Below are positions 27,732 through 36,929 of a stretch of 64,000 nt of DNA, in pieces. The notes below the pieces were generated by a model. The model made no database searches. It saw nothing but the letters and a program-made list of their open reading frames with translations, and had not been told where the DNA came from. Position 1 is the first letter of the stretch. Each line of letters starts with the position of its first letter. Made by a program: the position numbers and the translations under genes. Source of the DNA: Pseudoalteromonas luteoviolacea (GTDB taxonomy: Bacteria > Pseudomonadota > Gammaproteobacteria > Enterobacterales > Alteromonadaceae); assembly GCF_001750165.1 (NCBI RefSeq), contig NZ_CP015411.1, positions 3,376,001 through 3,440,000 of the forward strand. Direction: 5' to 3'.

Positions 27732-27758
27732 AAAGGGCTTGCTACTTGAGCGCCCTTT
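27732..27758 (+). terminator. Terminator after the yfcH-like gene
   Basis: Arms aaagggc / gcccttt with a 13-base loop, then a T run to 27760; 12 bases after the stop. Confidence 0.65.
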
Positions 27759-27860
27759 TTGTTCACACTCCTAAATAGTCTTTTATACTCACTCACATGA
27801 ACATGCAGATTTCCAGAGTATGATTATAATTAAACATACTATCTATAAAGAGCCGAATGA

Positions 27861-29894
27861 TTGCCTTACTCTCGATTCAATAAATTCATTCAAACAATAT
27901 TGCACAGCAAGTACTTACTCTCGCTGCGAGAGGCGTTCATTGCTCTTTTACCCTACTTTGTCAGCAGTGCTCTTGCACTTCTTATTATAAACAGCGCCTT
28001 ATTTTTTAATTTAATCAATAAAAGTAATGAATTATATGCTGTGTTATTTAATGGTGCAGCGCTAATTTTGAATTTATTTCCACTCATAGTCGCTACCTCT
28101 ATCGGCTTTTTTATCTGTAAAAATTACGGCCAAAGCGGGATCATTGGGGCCATGCTGGCATTGCTGAGTTTCTCACTGCATGGCCAGTATATTATTTTCG
28201 TGCAAAATAACTTTGAACTTAATCCCACAGGCGCAACGCCATTCGCAATTATCATTCCCAGCATTAGTAGTTTGCTGCTTGTGTTATGCATGCGTCTTCA
28301 GCCAAACTTCGATAGTTATTTATATCGGGTCAGCCACTTTTTAAGTGAAAAGTTACGCACGCTCCTCCCTTTCTCTTTGGTTTTTTTCAGTTTCTACCTG
28401 TTTATGCCAATCCTCTTTGCCATCGGTGATATCATTGCTTCGTGGATCACTCCAGATACCACCAATACCTCCGTTGCTTGGCTAACCTATCAAAGAATGC
28501 TTATTACACATGGTCTGTGGTTTCTTGGGATCCATGGAGATAATACATTTGATATGCTACTCAGCCCTCAGTTTTTATCACAACCGATCTTGCCCGGTAT
28601 CTCTGCAAAAACATTTTATGACACTTTCGTTCTCATTAGTGGTACAGGCTGTTTTGCGGGCTTGATTCTGGCTGCGCTGTGCCTGCAACGCAGTGGGCAT
28701 GAACGCAACATAGCCAAACTTTCTATTCCTTTTACTATCTTTAACTTTTGTGAAATTATCGTTTTTGCCCTGCCTATATTTTTAAACCCGATTATGCTTG
28801 TTCCTTTCATTTTGGTACCAAGTGTTAACTTTTTATTCGCTTACTTTGTGTTAAGTCATGGCTGGGTGGGCGTAACAAATATTGAGCTCAGCTGGATGAC
28901 TCCCGCACTCGTTAGTGGTTATAAAGTATCTGGAGGTGTGTCTGGTGTCATTTTGCAAAGCTGTCTGATTGTTACCAGTGCGCTTATCTACTACCCCTTT
29001 CTATACTGGCACAACCGCCAAATCAACTTTGAAAGCGCCATTAATAAGCTCACCGATAAATTAAAAATATCAGAGCAATTACGCAGTACAGGTGAATCCG
29101 TATTCATCGCACACCAACGAGATATTGACTATGCCAGCAAAGAGCTTAACCAAGTACTAAATGATATCAGTGCAGGAAAGCTCAAATTATATTACCAACC
29201 ACAAATTTGTCAGATCTCAGCGACTGTAAATGGGTTTGAAGCGCTTTTACGGCTGCAAAAGCCAAGTGGCAATCTGGTCGGCCCATACTTTTTGGACACA
29301 TTAATAAAACATGATCAAACGGACATTATTGATAAGTGGGTTATCGAGCAAGCCCAACGTGACCTTGCGTATTTTAGAAAAAAAGATTTTTTCCCTATCA
29401 TTAGCATCAATATAAACCCTAAAGTCATGACTGATCACGTGCTCATTAACTATCTCTGCGAAAAGTTTCATCAATTTCCTAATCAACTAAAGATAGAAGT
29501 TGTCGAGTCCGGTTACTTAAGTGACAAAAATAAAGTCATCAAAAATATCCTCAAACTTCGCTCTTCAAAAATAGAAACTGTGATTGATGATTTTGGCACT
29601 GGCTACTCAAGTTTATCAATGTTAGCCGATCTACCTATTGATATTGTTAAGTTAGATAAATCACTTTTAGATAATGCACAAGAAGAGTCAGGTGCAGATT
29701 TTTACACCTATGTAGTTGAATTACTACATAAAATGGATAAACACTTAGTCGCTGAAGGAGTAGAGTCTCAGCGTCAACTCGAGTTTGTTCGTGGTCTACA
29801 AATTGAAACTGTTCAGGGATGGTATTATCAGAAGGCTTTGCCCAAGCAAGAGATCATACCCTATCAAGAGCACTTCTCTTCCAATAACAGTTAG
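27861..29894 (+). CDS. PTS-EIIC-like membrane domain fused to an EAL c-di-GMP phosphodiesterase
   Basis: 677 residues. Residues 20-385 form an approximately ten-helix membrane domain like the EIIC of the lactose/cellobiose PTS, including the sugar-site signature WFLGIHGDNTF (about 220-230) and FNFCEIIVFALPIFLNPI with Glu298. After a short linker, an EAL domain runs from 425 to 670 with intact motifs: E460-A-L-L-R, Glu549, Asp576/Asp577 in DDFGTGYSS, Lys600, Glu632 in AEGVES. So it should hydrolyse c-di-GMP. A TGA directly precedes the TTG at 27861, so the start is that TTG (or a later TTG). No EIIA, EIIB or HPr gene is nearby. Confidence 0.88.
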   Translation: MPYSRFNKFIQTILHSKYLLSLREAFIALLPYFVSSALALLIINSALFFNLINKSNELYAVLFNGAALILNLFPLIVATSIGFFICKNYGQSGIIGAMLALLSFSLHGQYIIFVQNNFELNPTGATPFAIIIPSISSLLLVLCMRLQPNFDSYLYRVSHFLSEKLRTLLPFSLVFFSFYLFMPILFAIGDIIASWITPDTTNTSVAWLTYQRMLITHGLWFLGIHGDNTFDMLLSPQFLSQPILPGISAKTFYDTFVLISGTGCFAGLILAALCLQRSGHERNIAKLSIPFTIFNFCEIIVFALPIFLNPIMLVPFILVPSVNFLFAYFVLSHGWVGVTNIELSWMTPALVSGYKVSGGVSGVILQSCLIVTSALIYYPFLYWHNRQINFESAINKLTDKLKISEQLRSTGESVFIAHQRDIDYASKELNQVLNDISAGKLKLYYQPQICQISATVNGFEALLRLQKPSGNLVGPYFLDTLIKHDQTDIIDKWVIEQAQRDLAYFRKKDFFPIISININPKVMTDHVLINYLCEKFHQFPNQLKIEVVESGYLSDKNKVIKNILKLRSSKIETVIDDFGTGYSSLSMLADLPIDIVKLDKSLLDNAQEESGADFYTYVVELLHKMDKHLVAEGVESQRQLEFVRGLQIETVQGWYYQKALPKQEIIPYQEHFSSNNS

Positions 29895-30104
29895 GGGGAT
29901 ATGTGTCCTACTAACGGACTAGGCCAGCAACACTCTACTACTTGTCTATTAAATATAATGCTGTGTATAGTTTTATATGTGAACCAAGATACTTTGGGGC
30001 CAACCTTGTGTACATCAAAATCATACTTTGATAAGTGATCGTAGAAACAATTTGCGCTATGCTGGCACATTCTATTTTTAGCTTAGGTCAAATTTAGGGG
30101 AAAT

Positions 30105-30698
30105 ATGGTACTTGCTTTGTTCGATTTTGATGGCACCATCACAACAGAAGACTGTTATACCAAGTTTTTATTCTTTGCTACACCCAAGACTCGGCTTTAT
30201 GTCGGCTACTTTATTCTGCTTCCAATCATCTTTTTATATAAACTGGGTGCGTTACCTGCAAGTAAAACCCGCCTGATCCTATCAAAAGTCGCATTTTGGC
30301 GTCGCTCTGAAAGTGATGTTATTTATAAAGCACGCGATTATGTCGAACAGGTTTTACCACCGTTAATAAGACAGAATATGCTTGAAAGAATACAATGGCA
30401 CCAATCTCAGGGGCATGAGATTTTTGTGGTCTCAGCATCACTCAATCCTTATTTGTCACTATGGTGCAAACAGCATAATATTCACTTGGTATGCAGTGAG
30501 CTTGAATGTATCAATGGAAAGTATACAGGTAGTTATATTCACGGGGATTGCAGTGGCACAAATAAAGTTGACCTGCTCAAAAAGCAAATCAATGTGTCAA
30601 ACTATGAACATATCTATGCGTATGGTGATACTGAAGAAGACAGAGCCATGTTAAGTATTGCCGACACTCGTGTTTATCAGGGTCAGCAAATCAATTAA
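30105..30698 (+). CDS. HAD-superfamily IB phosphatase (SerB-like)
   Basis: 197 residues. Motif I LFDFDGTI (Asp7, Asp9), motif II VVSASLN, motif III YGDTEED. The pattern and length fit the HAD-IB group (SerB, YfhB and CicA relatives). The cap contains a hydrophobic stretch at 42-62 that may contact membranes. Strong AGGGGAA ribosome site. The natural substrate is unknown. Confidence 0.85.
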   Translation: MVLALFDFDGTITTEDCYTKFLFFATPKTRLYVGYFILLPIIFLYKLGALPASKTRLILSKVAFWRRSESDVIYKARDYVEQVLPPLIRQNMLERIQWHQSQGHEIFVVSASLNPYLSLWCKQHNIHLVCSELECINGKYTGSYIHGDCSGTNKVDLLKKQINVSNYEHIYAYGDTEEDRAMLSIADTRVYQGQQIN

Positions 30699-30793
30699 AT
30701 CATTTAAAGGCATAGCCAATCAAAATAGAAAAAAACACCACAAACGATATTGCTTTGCTTTGATATTATAAAGTCAAATCTATTAAATTTTTA

Positions 30794-31073
30794 TCAATAA
30801 AAATAACCACACTGCATGTAGATAATGCGGTCATCTCCGATATCTTGATAGTAGAAACCTGTCGCATAGGTGTCTTGACCATTCCTTTTGCCGCAAACAA
30901 CAGGACCATCTATCTCTGCATTTTGGTAGTCAAACATTGGCTAAGGTATTTTTACCCAATACCTTCGTGCACTCAAAGCGTTTGACACTTCTATCGCCCT
31001 CATCATAAAAGTACATACCAGTGACATCAAAGCCACTACCACATGTGTACCAACCGTTACCTTTTCCATTCAT
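30794..31073 (-). pseudogene. Frameshifted small gene with two copies of a Cys/TG-x-Y repeat
   Basis: Two abutting minus-strand reading frames of 47 codons each, 30930-31073 and 30794-30937, overlap by 8 bases and differ by one frame. Their products carry related repeats that align without gaps: VTGMYFYDEGDRSVKRFEC in the first and ATGFYYQDIGDDRIIYMQC in the second, each preceded by a CG pair. The first frame is open back to 31103, where a TAG stops it. The simplest reading is one gene of tandem repeats broken by a one-base slip and truncated upstream. Two intact tiny genes are possible but less likely. No Shine-Dalgarno of note. Confidence 0.55.
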
Positions 31074-31184
31074 AAAAAACAATCTACACCCTAATACAGC
31101 CAGCTACAGTTTGATACAGACGCGAGCAGGCAATGTTCTTATATTTTTATAAAAACAACATTAATAAACTTGAGGTTAGATTGC

Positions 31185-32759
31185 ATGATTCGATCACATA
31201 CTAATAAATTTATACGCTTGTCTCTTATCACTTGGGTTATAACCAACTTAGCCGCATGTGGCTCTAATAATGAAAACACCGCGCCTAGTATCCAAGTAAG
31301 TACTGAGCAAGTCTCTGTCATTCAAAATAGCCGGGGCGTATTGTCCGCCATTGTGAGTGACAGTGAAAACAACCTCGATAAACTGCATTGGCAACAAATA
31401 GATGGACAGGAACTAGCCGTCATTGAACACCCCAATAAAGCCTCGACCCGCTTCTTAGCGCCGAAGTTACCAGGCCAATATCAATTTCGCCTAACAGCTG
31501 TGGATAAACAAGGCAGCCAATCTCAGGCAACCATCAATATCGAGGTTAAACCTGTTCTCGAATTCGCCGAGCCTGCACTCACCAAATTAATGGATAGCCT
31601 CTATCAAATGCATCAGCCACTGATTGCCAATATGGCACTATCTGTTACTTTTAATGACTTAGACTATACATGGCAAGGCGCCACCGGCTTTGCCAATGTG
31701 AAAGAACAACTAGAAATGACAACCACACATCCATTTAGAGTCGCGAGCATTACAAAAACAGTGACGGCAGCTGTCACACTGAAGATGATAGAAATGGGCA
31801 AGTTTGACCTAGATACTCAATTATCAGAGCTGCTAATGGATTCAGATATGCCAAAGGGATACCAAGTGGCCGATCTGCATGAACACAATGGCATAAAGCG
31901 CGGAGGAGAGATTACCATACGCCAATTACTCGATCAAAGTACAGGTATTAAAGATTATATATCTTACCTTAATGACCCTATGTCACCAGATTACTTGGCG
32001 TTAGACAGTGCACTGAAAAGTAACCCTCAGGGTGCGCAGCTATGGAGTGCACAAGACATATTAAAAGACATGCTCGATAGAAAGCTAACTCGGGATGTGC
32101 AATCTTCCCTAGGTACACATCACTTATACTCAGATAGTAACGCTGTTTTACTGGGTATTGTTTTAGAAAAAGTAGGTCAAGCTCCCTTGCACCAATTAAT
32201 GGAGCAACTTATTTTTGCCCCATTGGCGATGGAAAATACTTTTATGGACTTTCATGATAGTAATAAAGGACTCATGCCAGTCGACCACTATTACATTCTT
32301 AGTAAGGAAAACCATGAAAGAGACTACCCTGAACACTTTTATGGCAATCATAATATATCAGCAATTCATATGAACACATCCTTCGCTTGGGCAGGTGGCG
32401 GTGTCGTTTCAACGCTGGGGGATTTAAATAAATTTTATAGCGCGATACATGATGGCACACTGATCCAAGACCCGCAGTTACAAGAGCAGTGGTTATCATG
32501 GAAAATACCGACTAACGAGCAAGGAACTGAGTTTTATGGCTTAGGCTTGCAGTCTGCTGTTGGCGAACTTGATGATTATGACACGCAAATAGAAATGATT
32601 GGGCATGCAGGCTCTTGGGGAGCCCTAGCCTTCGATTTTAAACCTTATAATATTAGAATCATCGCTTGGGACAGTCAGTTTGGTACTGAAGCACACTGGA
32701 TGTTTGCTGAGTCGGTTTTGGTGGCACTTGAAGAGATGGGTTACAACAAACGTTTCTAA
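31185..32759 (+). CDS. Class C beta-lactamase-like serine hydrolase lipoprotein
   Basis: 524 residues from the ATG at 31185 (GAGGT eight bases upstream; a longer TTG frame at 31170 is less likely). Lipobox LAAC after a signal helix, then a 70-residue Ig/PKD-like domain (SVIQNSRGVLSAIVSDSENNL region). The beta-lactamase/D,D-peptidase-like domain follows: S-x-x-K as SITK, the Tyr motif as YSDSN instead of the common YSN, and HAG as the third motif. Members are esterases, D-aminopeptidases or transpeptidase-like; I infer an envelope-anchored hydrolase of unknown substrate. Confidence 0.85.
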   Translation: MIRSHTNKFIRLSLITWVITNLAACGSNNENTAPSIQVSTEQVSVIQNSRGVLSAIVSDSENNLDKLHWQQIDGQELAVIEHPNKASTRFLAPKLPGQYQFRLTAVDKQGSQSQATINIEVKPVLEFAEPALTKLMDSLYQMHQPLIANMALSVTFNDLDYTWQGATGFANVKEQLEMTTTHPFRVASITKTVTAAVTLKMIEMGKFDLDTQLSELLMDSDMPKGYQVADLHEHNGIKRGGEITIRQLLDQSTGIKDYISYLNDPMSPDYLALDSALKSNPQGAQLWSAQDILKDMLDRKLTRDVQSSLGTHHLYSDSNAVLLGIVLEKVGQAPLHQLMEQLIFAPLAMENTFMDFHDSNKGLMPVDHYYILSKENHERDYPEHFYGNHNISAIHMNTSFAWAGGGVVSTLGDLNKFYSAIHDGTLIQDPQLQEQWLSWKIPTNEQGTEFYGLGLQSAVGELDDYDTQIEMIGHAGSWGALAFDFKPYNIRIIAWDSQFGTEAHWMFAESVLVALEEMGYNKRF

Positions 32760-32764
32760 ATTGC

Positions 32765-32795
32765 AGGTGAGCGAGCATAGCATGCTCGATCACCT
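32765..32795 (+). terminator. Hairpin after the serine hydrolase gene
   Basis: Arms aggtga/tcacct and cgagca/tgctcg around tagca, six bases after the stop. Very stable but not followed by a T tract. Confidence 0.45.
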
Positions 32796-32918
32796 CAAAT
32801 CCTCATATCACCTCAAGTATGGCTTACCAACAGCCCATCAACGACAACGCTAAAACGATTTTAGAATAACACCTAAGACTGATAAAAGAGTGACAATGCG
32901 TGATCTATAGCCTCACAG

Positions 32919-33140
32919 CTATGCACTTTGCTCTGCACGAGTGAACCAAGCGACTACTTGTTGTAAGTATGCATCTCCATACTTAGCCGCAAATTCTTGC
33001 GTGTGAAGATCCGTAGGGTCGCTCAATGCATTGATACGAGTTCTTGCATATTCAGCGGTTAAAGTAATTTTACATCGCACAGTGATTGCATGGCGCCACT
33101 GCTCATAACTTTGGAAGTAAAAACTGCTATGGTCATTCAT
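32919..33140 (-). CDS. Small conserved-looking protein, unknown function
   Basis: 73 residues, start ATG at 33140 preceded by AAAGGAG. Soluble and polar, with several aromatic residues (HSSFYFQSYEQWRHA, KYGDAYLQQVVAWF) and no signal or membrane segment. I do not recognise a family name; the strong ribosome site and balanced composition argue that it is real. Alone between the hydrolase and acnB. Confidence 0.6.
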   Translation of the reverse strand: MNDHSSFYFQSYEQWRHAITVRCKITLTAEYARTRINALSDPTDLHTQEFAAKYGDAYLQQVVAWFTRAEQSA

Positions 33141-33548
33141 ATTACCCGAGCTCCTTTATATTAGCGCGTTGGGAGAGCACTGAGCTGTACTTCAAACACA
33201 GTAGAGCACTCAACTTTTGTTACTATATAACGATTTTGAAAAGGTAAAGTTTAGACTTGCAATGTAAAAATATCTGTCTTATTCCACTTTTCATTGCAGA
33301 ATATCCAAATCTATTTTCATAATAAATTGGGTCTAGCCGCATAGTAAGGCTGTACTGCTTCAAATAGCAGAATCTTAAGGTTAGTAAAGTATATGACTGA
33401 CAATGCGTCTCAGGAGAAACTAAGGATAATATTGTGAGGACGCTAAAATAATGAAGATTATTTGATGCTTCGGCAAGCGCACTCAAGGGCACAGCCATAA
33501 AAAAAGCGCGTTTAAAAACGCGCTTTTTCATAGTCAATCTGTAACTGA
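33141..33548. other. Intergenic region before the acnB 3' end
   Basis: About 400 AT-rich bases between the start of the 73-residue gene and the acnB stop. Apart from the acnB terminator at 33501-33528, nothing gene-like is convincing; the open frame at 33223-33537 begins inside that terminator and looks like chance. Confidence 0.5.
33501..33528 (-). terminator. acnB terminator
   Basis: Stem aaaaagcgcgtt / aacgcgcttttt, with a T run on the minus strand, 21 bases beyond the acnB stop. Confidence 0.88.
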
Positions 33549-36359
33549 TTAAACTACTTTAACAGGTACTGTTTGCTCAGAACCAAATTTAGTTGTTAGC
33601 TCTTCTTCAAGCGGAGTAAATGCTGTTAGGTCGATACCTTCAACCGCAGCTTTGTACTCATCCATCGTTGGGAAGCGGCCTAATACAGTTGAAAGTACTA
33701 CTAATGGTGTTGAACCAAGTAGTGACTCACCTTTCTTCTCTGATGTATCAGCTACAACACGGCCTTGGAATAGACGTGTAGACGTTGCAATTACTGTATC
33801 ACCAGGCTCAGCTTTCTCTTGGTTACCCATACAAAGGTTACACCCAGGGCGCTCTAGGTAAAGGATATTTTCATACTTAGTACGTGCTGCTGTTTTTGGC
33901 TTTTCATCGTCAAACTCAAAACCAGCGTACTTAGCTAGCACTTCCCAATCACCTTCTGCTTTAAGCTCGTCAACAATGTTATATGTTGGCGGTGCAACAA
34001 CTAGAGGTGCTTTAAACTCAATCGAACCATTTTGCTTCTCAAGGTTACGTAGCATCTGTGCAATGATCTGCATGTCGCCTTTGTGAACCATACAAGAGCC
34101 AACAAAACCTAAGTCTACTGGCTTGTCGTTGTAGAATGAAACAGGGCGAATTACATCGTGCGTATAACGCTTAGATACATCTTCATTGTTTACATCAGGG
34201 TCAGCAATCATTGGCTCAACGATTTCGTCAAGATCAACCACAACTTCAGCGTAGTACTTCGCGTTGTCATCTGGTGCAAGCGCTGGTTGCTCACCAGACT
34301 TGATACCTGCAATACGCTCGTCAGCAAGATCGATAAGACCTTGTAGTGTCTTCGCTTCGTTTTCCATACCCTTGTTGATCATGATTTGGATACGGCTCTT
34401 AGCCAGTTCAATTGACTTGATAAGCGTTTCATCGTTTGAAATACAGATTGACGCTTTCGCCTTCATTTCTGCAGTCCAGTCAGTGAAGGTAAACGCTTGG
34501 TCAGCCATTAGTGTACCAATGTGTACTTCGATGATACGACCTTGGAACACGTTCTCGCCGCCAAATTGCTTCAGCATTTGCGCTTGAGTTGCGTGTACTA
34601 CGTCACGGAAGTCCATGTGCTCTGCCATTTTACCTTTGAAGGTTACTTTAACAGAATCAGGAATTGGCATTGCAGACTCACCCGTTGCCAATGCAAGTGC
34701 AACAGTACCAGAGTCAGCACCGAAGGCTACACCCTTAGACATACGCGTATGCGAGTCACCACCGATGATAATAGCACGGTCGTCCACTGTGATGTCATTC
34801 AGTACTTTGTGAATAACGTCAGTCATTGAGTGGTAGATGCCTTTTGGATCACGCGCTGTGATAAGACCGAACTTGTTCATGAATGCCATTAGCTTTGGAA
34901 TGTTCGCTTGCGCTTTTTTATCCCATACAGACGCTGTATGACAACCAGACTGGTATGCACCGTCAACAAGTGGAGAAATCGTTGAAGCAGCCATTGCTTC
35001 AAGCTCCTGTGACGTCATAGGGCCCGTTGTATCCTGAGAACCTACGATATTCACTTTAACACGAACGTTAGAACCAGCGTGTAGTGGCGCATCTGAAGCA
35101 ACACCTACCGCATTACGGTTAAAGATTTTTTCAACCGCTGTTAGACCTTGACCTTCGTGCGAAATTTCTTTCGAAGGAGCATAAACAGTCGGCGCATCAA
35201 CACCTAGCGTTTCAGCCGCTAGAGTTTGAAGCTTCTTACCAAATACAACTGCGTATGAACCACCCGCTTTCATGAATTCAACTTTTTGTGGTGTGAACGC
35301 AGATGAGATATCTGCTAGTTCTTCTTCACCGTTGAAAAGCTTTTTAGCTTTAGTATCAATGGTAAGCACTGTACCAGTTGCTACTGAATACGCTTCTTCT
35401 AATACTGGGTCGCCATTTTCGTCAGTCACTGTGTTGCCATCAGCATCTACTTTCTTAACCCAGTTTTTAAGATCAAGACCAATACCGCCGGTTACATCAA
35501 CAGTAGTCAGGAAGATAGGTGCGATACCATTAGTACCAGCAACCACTGGCGCGATGTTGATAAATGGAACGTAAGGGCTTGCTTGAGTACCAGCCCAAAG
35601 TGCTACGTTGTTCACACCAGACATACGTGAAGAACCAACACCCATTGTGCCTTTTTCTGCGATTAGCATCACTTTCGCGTTAGGGTGCTTTTCTTTAAGC
35701 GCAACGATTTCTTGTTGTGCTTCAGGTGTGATCATACATTGACCGTGAAGTTCACGGTCTGCACGTGAGTGCGCTTGGTGACCAGGAGAAAGTAAGTCAG
35801 TAGAAATATCACCTTCACCTGCGATGAAAGTAACTACTTCAATTTTTTCTGCAACTTCAGGCAGCTTAGTGAAGAACTCCGCTTTCGCGTAGCTTTCTAA
35901 GATATCTTTTGCAACAGCATTACCTGCTTTGAAAGCCTCTTGTAGGCGAGCAGTATCCGCATCGTATAGGAATACCTGCGTTTTAAGTACGTCTGCAGCT
36001 TGCTTTGCTACAGCTTCCTCGTTGCCAAGTGCAAGATCAAGAAGTACAGCGATTGAAGGACCACCTTTCATGTGTGAAATTAGTTCAAAAGCAAACTCAG
36101 CTGAAATCTCAGCGACAGTTTCTTCACCTAGGATAATTTCTTTTAGGAATTGTGCTTTTACACCAGCAGCGCTAGTTGTGCCTGGAAGTGTGTTGTAGAT
36201 GAAGAATTTAAGAGAATCTTCGCGGTGCTCATTCTCTGTATCTTTAATTTGGGCAATAATTTCTGATAGCAAATCTGCGCTATCAATTGGTTTTGGATTA
36301 AGTCCTAGTTCCGTTTTACGGGTTTGGATTTCATCCAAGTACTCAGTATACAAACTCAT
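33549..36359 (-). CDS. acnB: AcnB, bifunctional aconitate hydratase 2 / 2-methylisocitrate dehydratase (long form)
   Basis: 936 residues against 865 in E. coli AcnB. It catalyses citrate to isocitrate in the TCA cycle with a 4Fe-4S cluster. Cluster cysteines: Cys756 in GSCMVHKG and Cys840/Cys843 in GCNLCMGNQ; the 84-residue spacing is 25 longer than the 59 in E. coli because of an insertion (FDDEKPKTAARTKY region). Other hallmarks are GTMGVGSSRMSG, SQDTTGPMT and GGDSHTRMS. The N-terminal HEAT-like domain is present. The sequence is notably unlike enterobacterial AcnB and resembles, from memory, the form in Bacteroidota. Confidence 0.93.
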   Translation of the reverse strand: MSLYTEYLDEIQTRKTELGLNPKPIDSADLLSEIIAQIKDTENEHREDSLKFFIYNTLPGTTSAAGVKAQFLKEIILGEETVAEISAEFAFELISHMKGGPSIAVLLDLALGNEEAVAKQAADVLKTQVFLYDADTARLQEAFKAGNAVAKDILESYAKAEFFTKLPEVAEKIEVVTFIAGEGDISTDLLSPGHQAHSRADRELHGQCMITPEAQQEIVALKEKHPNAKVMLIAEKGTMGVGSSRMSGVNNVALWAGTQASPYVPFINIAPVVAGTNGIAPIFLTTVDVTGGIGLDLKNWVKKVDADGNTVTDENGDPVLEEAYSVATGTVLTIDTKAKKLFNGEEELADISSAFTPQKVEFMKAGGSYAVVFGKKLQTLAAETLGVDAPTVYAPSKEISHEGQGLTAVEKIFNRNAVGVASDAPLHAGSNVRVKVNIVGSQDTTGPMTSQELEAMAASTISPLVDGAYQSGCHTASVWDKKAQANIPKLMAFMNKFGLITARDPKGIYHSMTDVIHKVLNDITVDDRAIIIGGDSHTRMSKGVAFGADSGTVALALATGESAMPIPDSVKVTFKGKMAEHMDFRDVVHATQAQMLKQFGGENVFQGRIIEVHIGTLMADQAFTFTDWTAEMKAKASICISNDETLIKSIELAKSRIQIMINKGMENEAKTLQGLIDLADERIAGIKSGEQPALAPDDNAKYYAEVVVDLDEIVEPMIADPDVNNEDVSKRYTHDVIRPVSFYNDKPVDLGFVGSCMVHKGDMQIIAQMLRNLEKQNGSIEFKAPLVVAPPTYNIVDELKAEGDWEVLAKYAGFEFDDEKPKTAARTKYENILYLERPGCNLCMGNQEKAEPGDTVIATSTRLFQGRVVADTSEKKGESLLGSTPLVVLSTVLGRFPTMDEYKAAVEGIDLTAFTPLEEELTTKFGSEQTVPVKVV

Positions 36360-36735
36360 ATGAACCTCGTCAGGCAGTAATACGCATATATAAATCAGGG
36401 TTATTTTACCCTAAATTTAAAGCGCTAGTAATCATTTAACTAAAAAGCACTTTTTAGTATTAGTTTGCGCCGCAAAATACACTAAATTCACTAGGTTACG
36501 CTAATTTATAAAGTTAATGGGCGGTATAAATACCATTTATGTGATAATGATTATTATTTCCGAGATAAATATTTGTCACTTTCCTCGCTAAAAGTAGATG
36601 ACAGAATGCCTAATTTCAAATCAATTAATGCTATTAACTGCACAATTACAAACATGAGTTTTATCAGGCATATACTTACACTTGCTCTAGAAATATAAAT
36701 AGACGAAATTAAATTAATAAATTCAAAGGATAAGG

Positions 36736-36840
36736 TTGAAGTTGCTACTCAAAAGAAAAACCCCAAAATTTAAACGACCGCAATTGATCAAAAAAGCCAG
36801 AGACTTTGAATTGAAAAAAATAAAACAAAGTAAAGCTTAG
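36736..36840 (+). CDS. Candidate 34-residue basic peptide
   Basis: TTG start at 36736 with AAAGGA five bases upstream, stop TAG at 36838. Product starts MKLLLKRKTPKFKRPQ and is about 40 percent Lys/Arg, with one Asp and one Glu only. No hydrophobic segment. It could be a ribosomal or RNA-binding micro-protein or a chance ORF; only the ribosome site and the very skewed composition support it. Confidence 0.35.
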   Translation: MKLLLKRKTPKFKRPQLIKKARDFELKKIKQSKA

Positions 36841-36903
36841 GGTAATATATGTAGAAACAGTGTGATTTTACACTCGATATCGACAACACGAGATAGAAAA
36901 GAA

Positions 36904-36925
36904 AAAGGCCCTCAACAGGGCCTTT
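36904..36925 (-). terminator. DUF349 gene terminator
   Basis: Stem aaaggccct / agggccttt, loop caac, followed on the minus strand by a T run; it begins five bases past the stop. Confidence 0.88.
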
Positions 36926-36929
36926 CATA

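Larger units (their letters stand above)
36360..36929. other. Intergenic region upstream of acnB
   Basis: 570 bases, strongly AT-rich. It should contain the acnB promoter on the minus strand, and holds a candidate 34-codon plus-strand gene (36736-36840) and the DUF349 terminator. Confidence 0.5.

Noticed and set aside
33223..33537. 104-codon minus-strand ORF next to acnB
   Set aside because: Its first codons are the acnB terminator hairpin itself; no family features.
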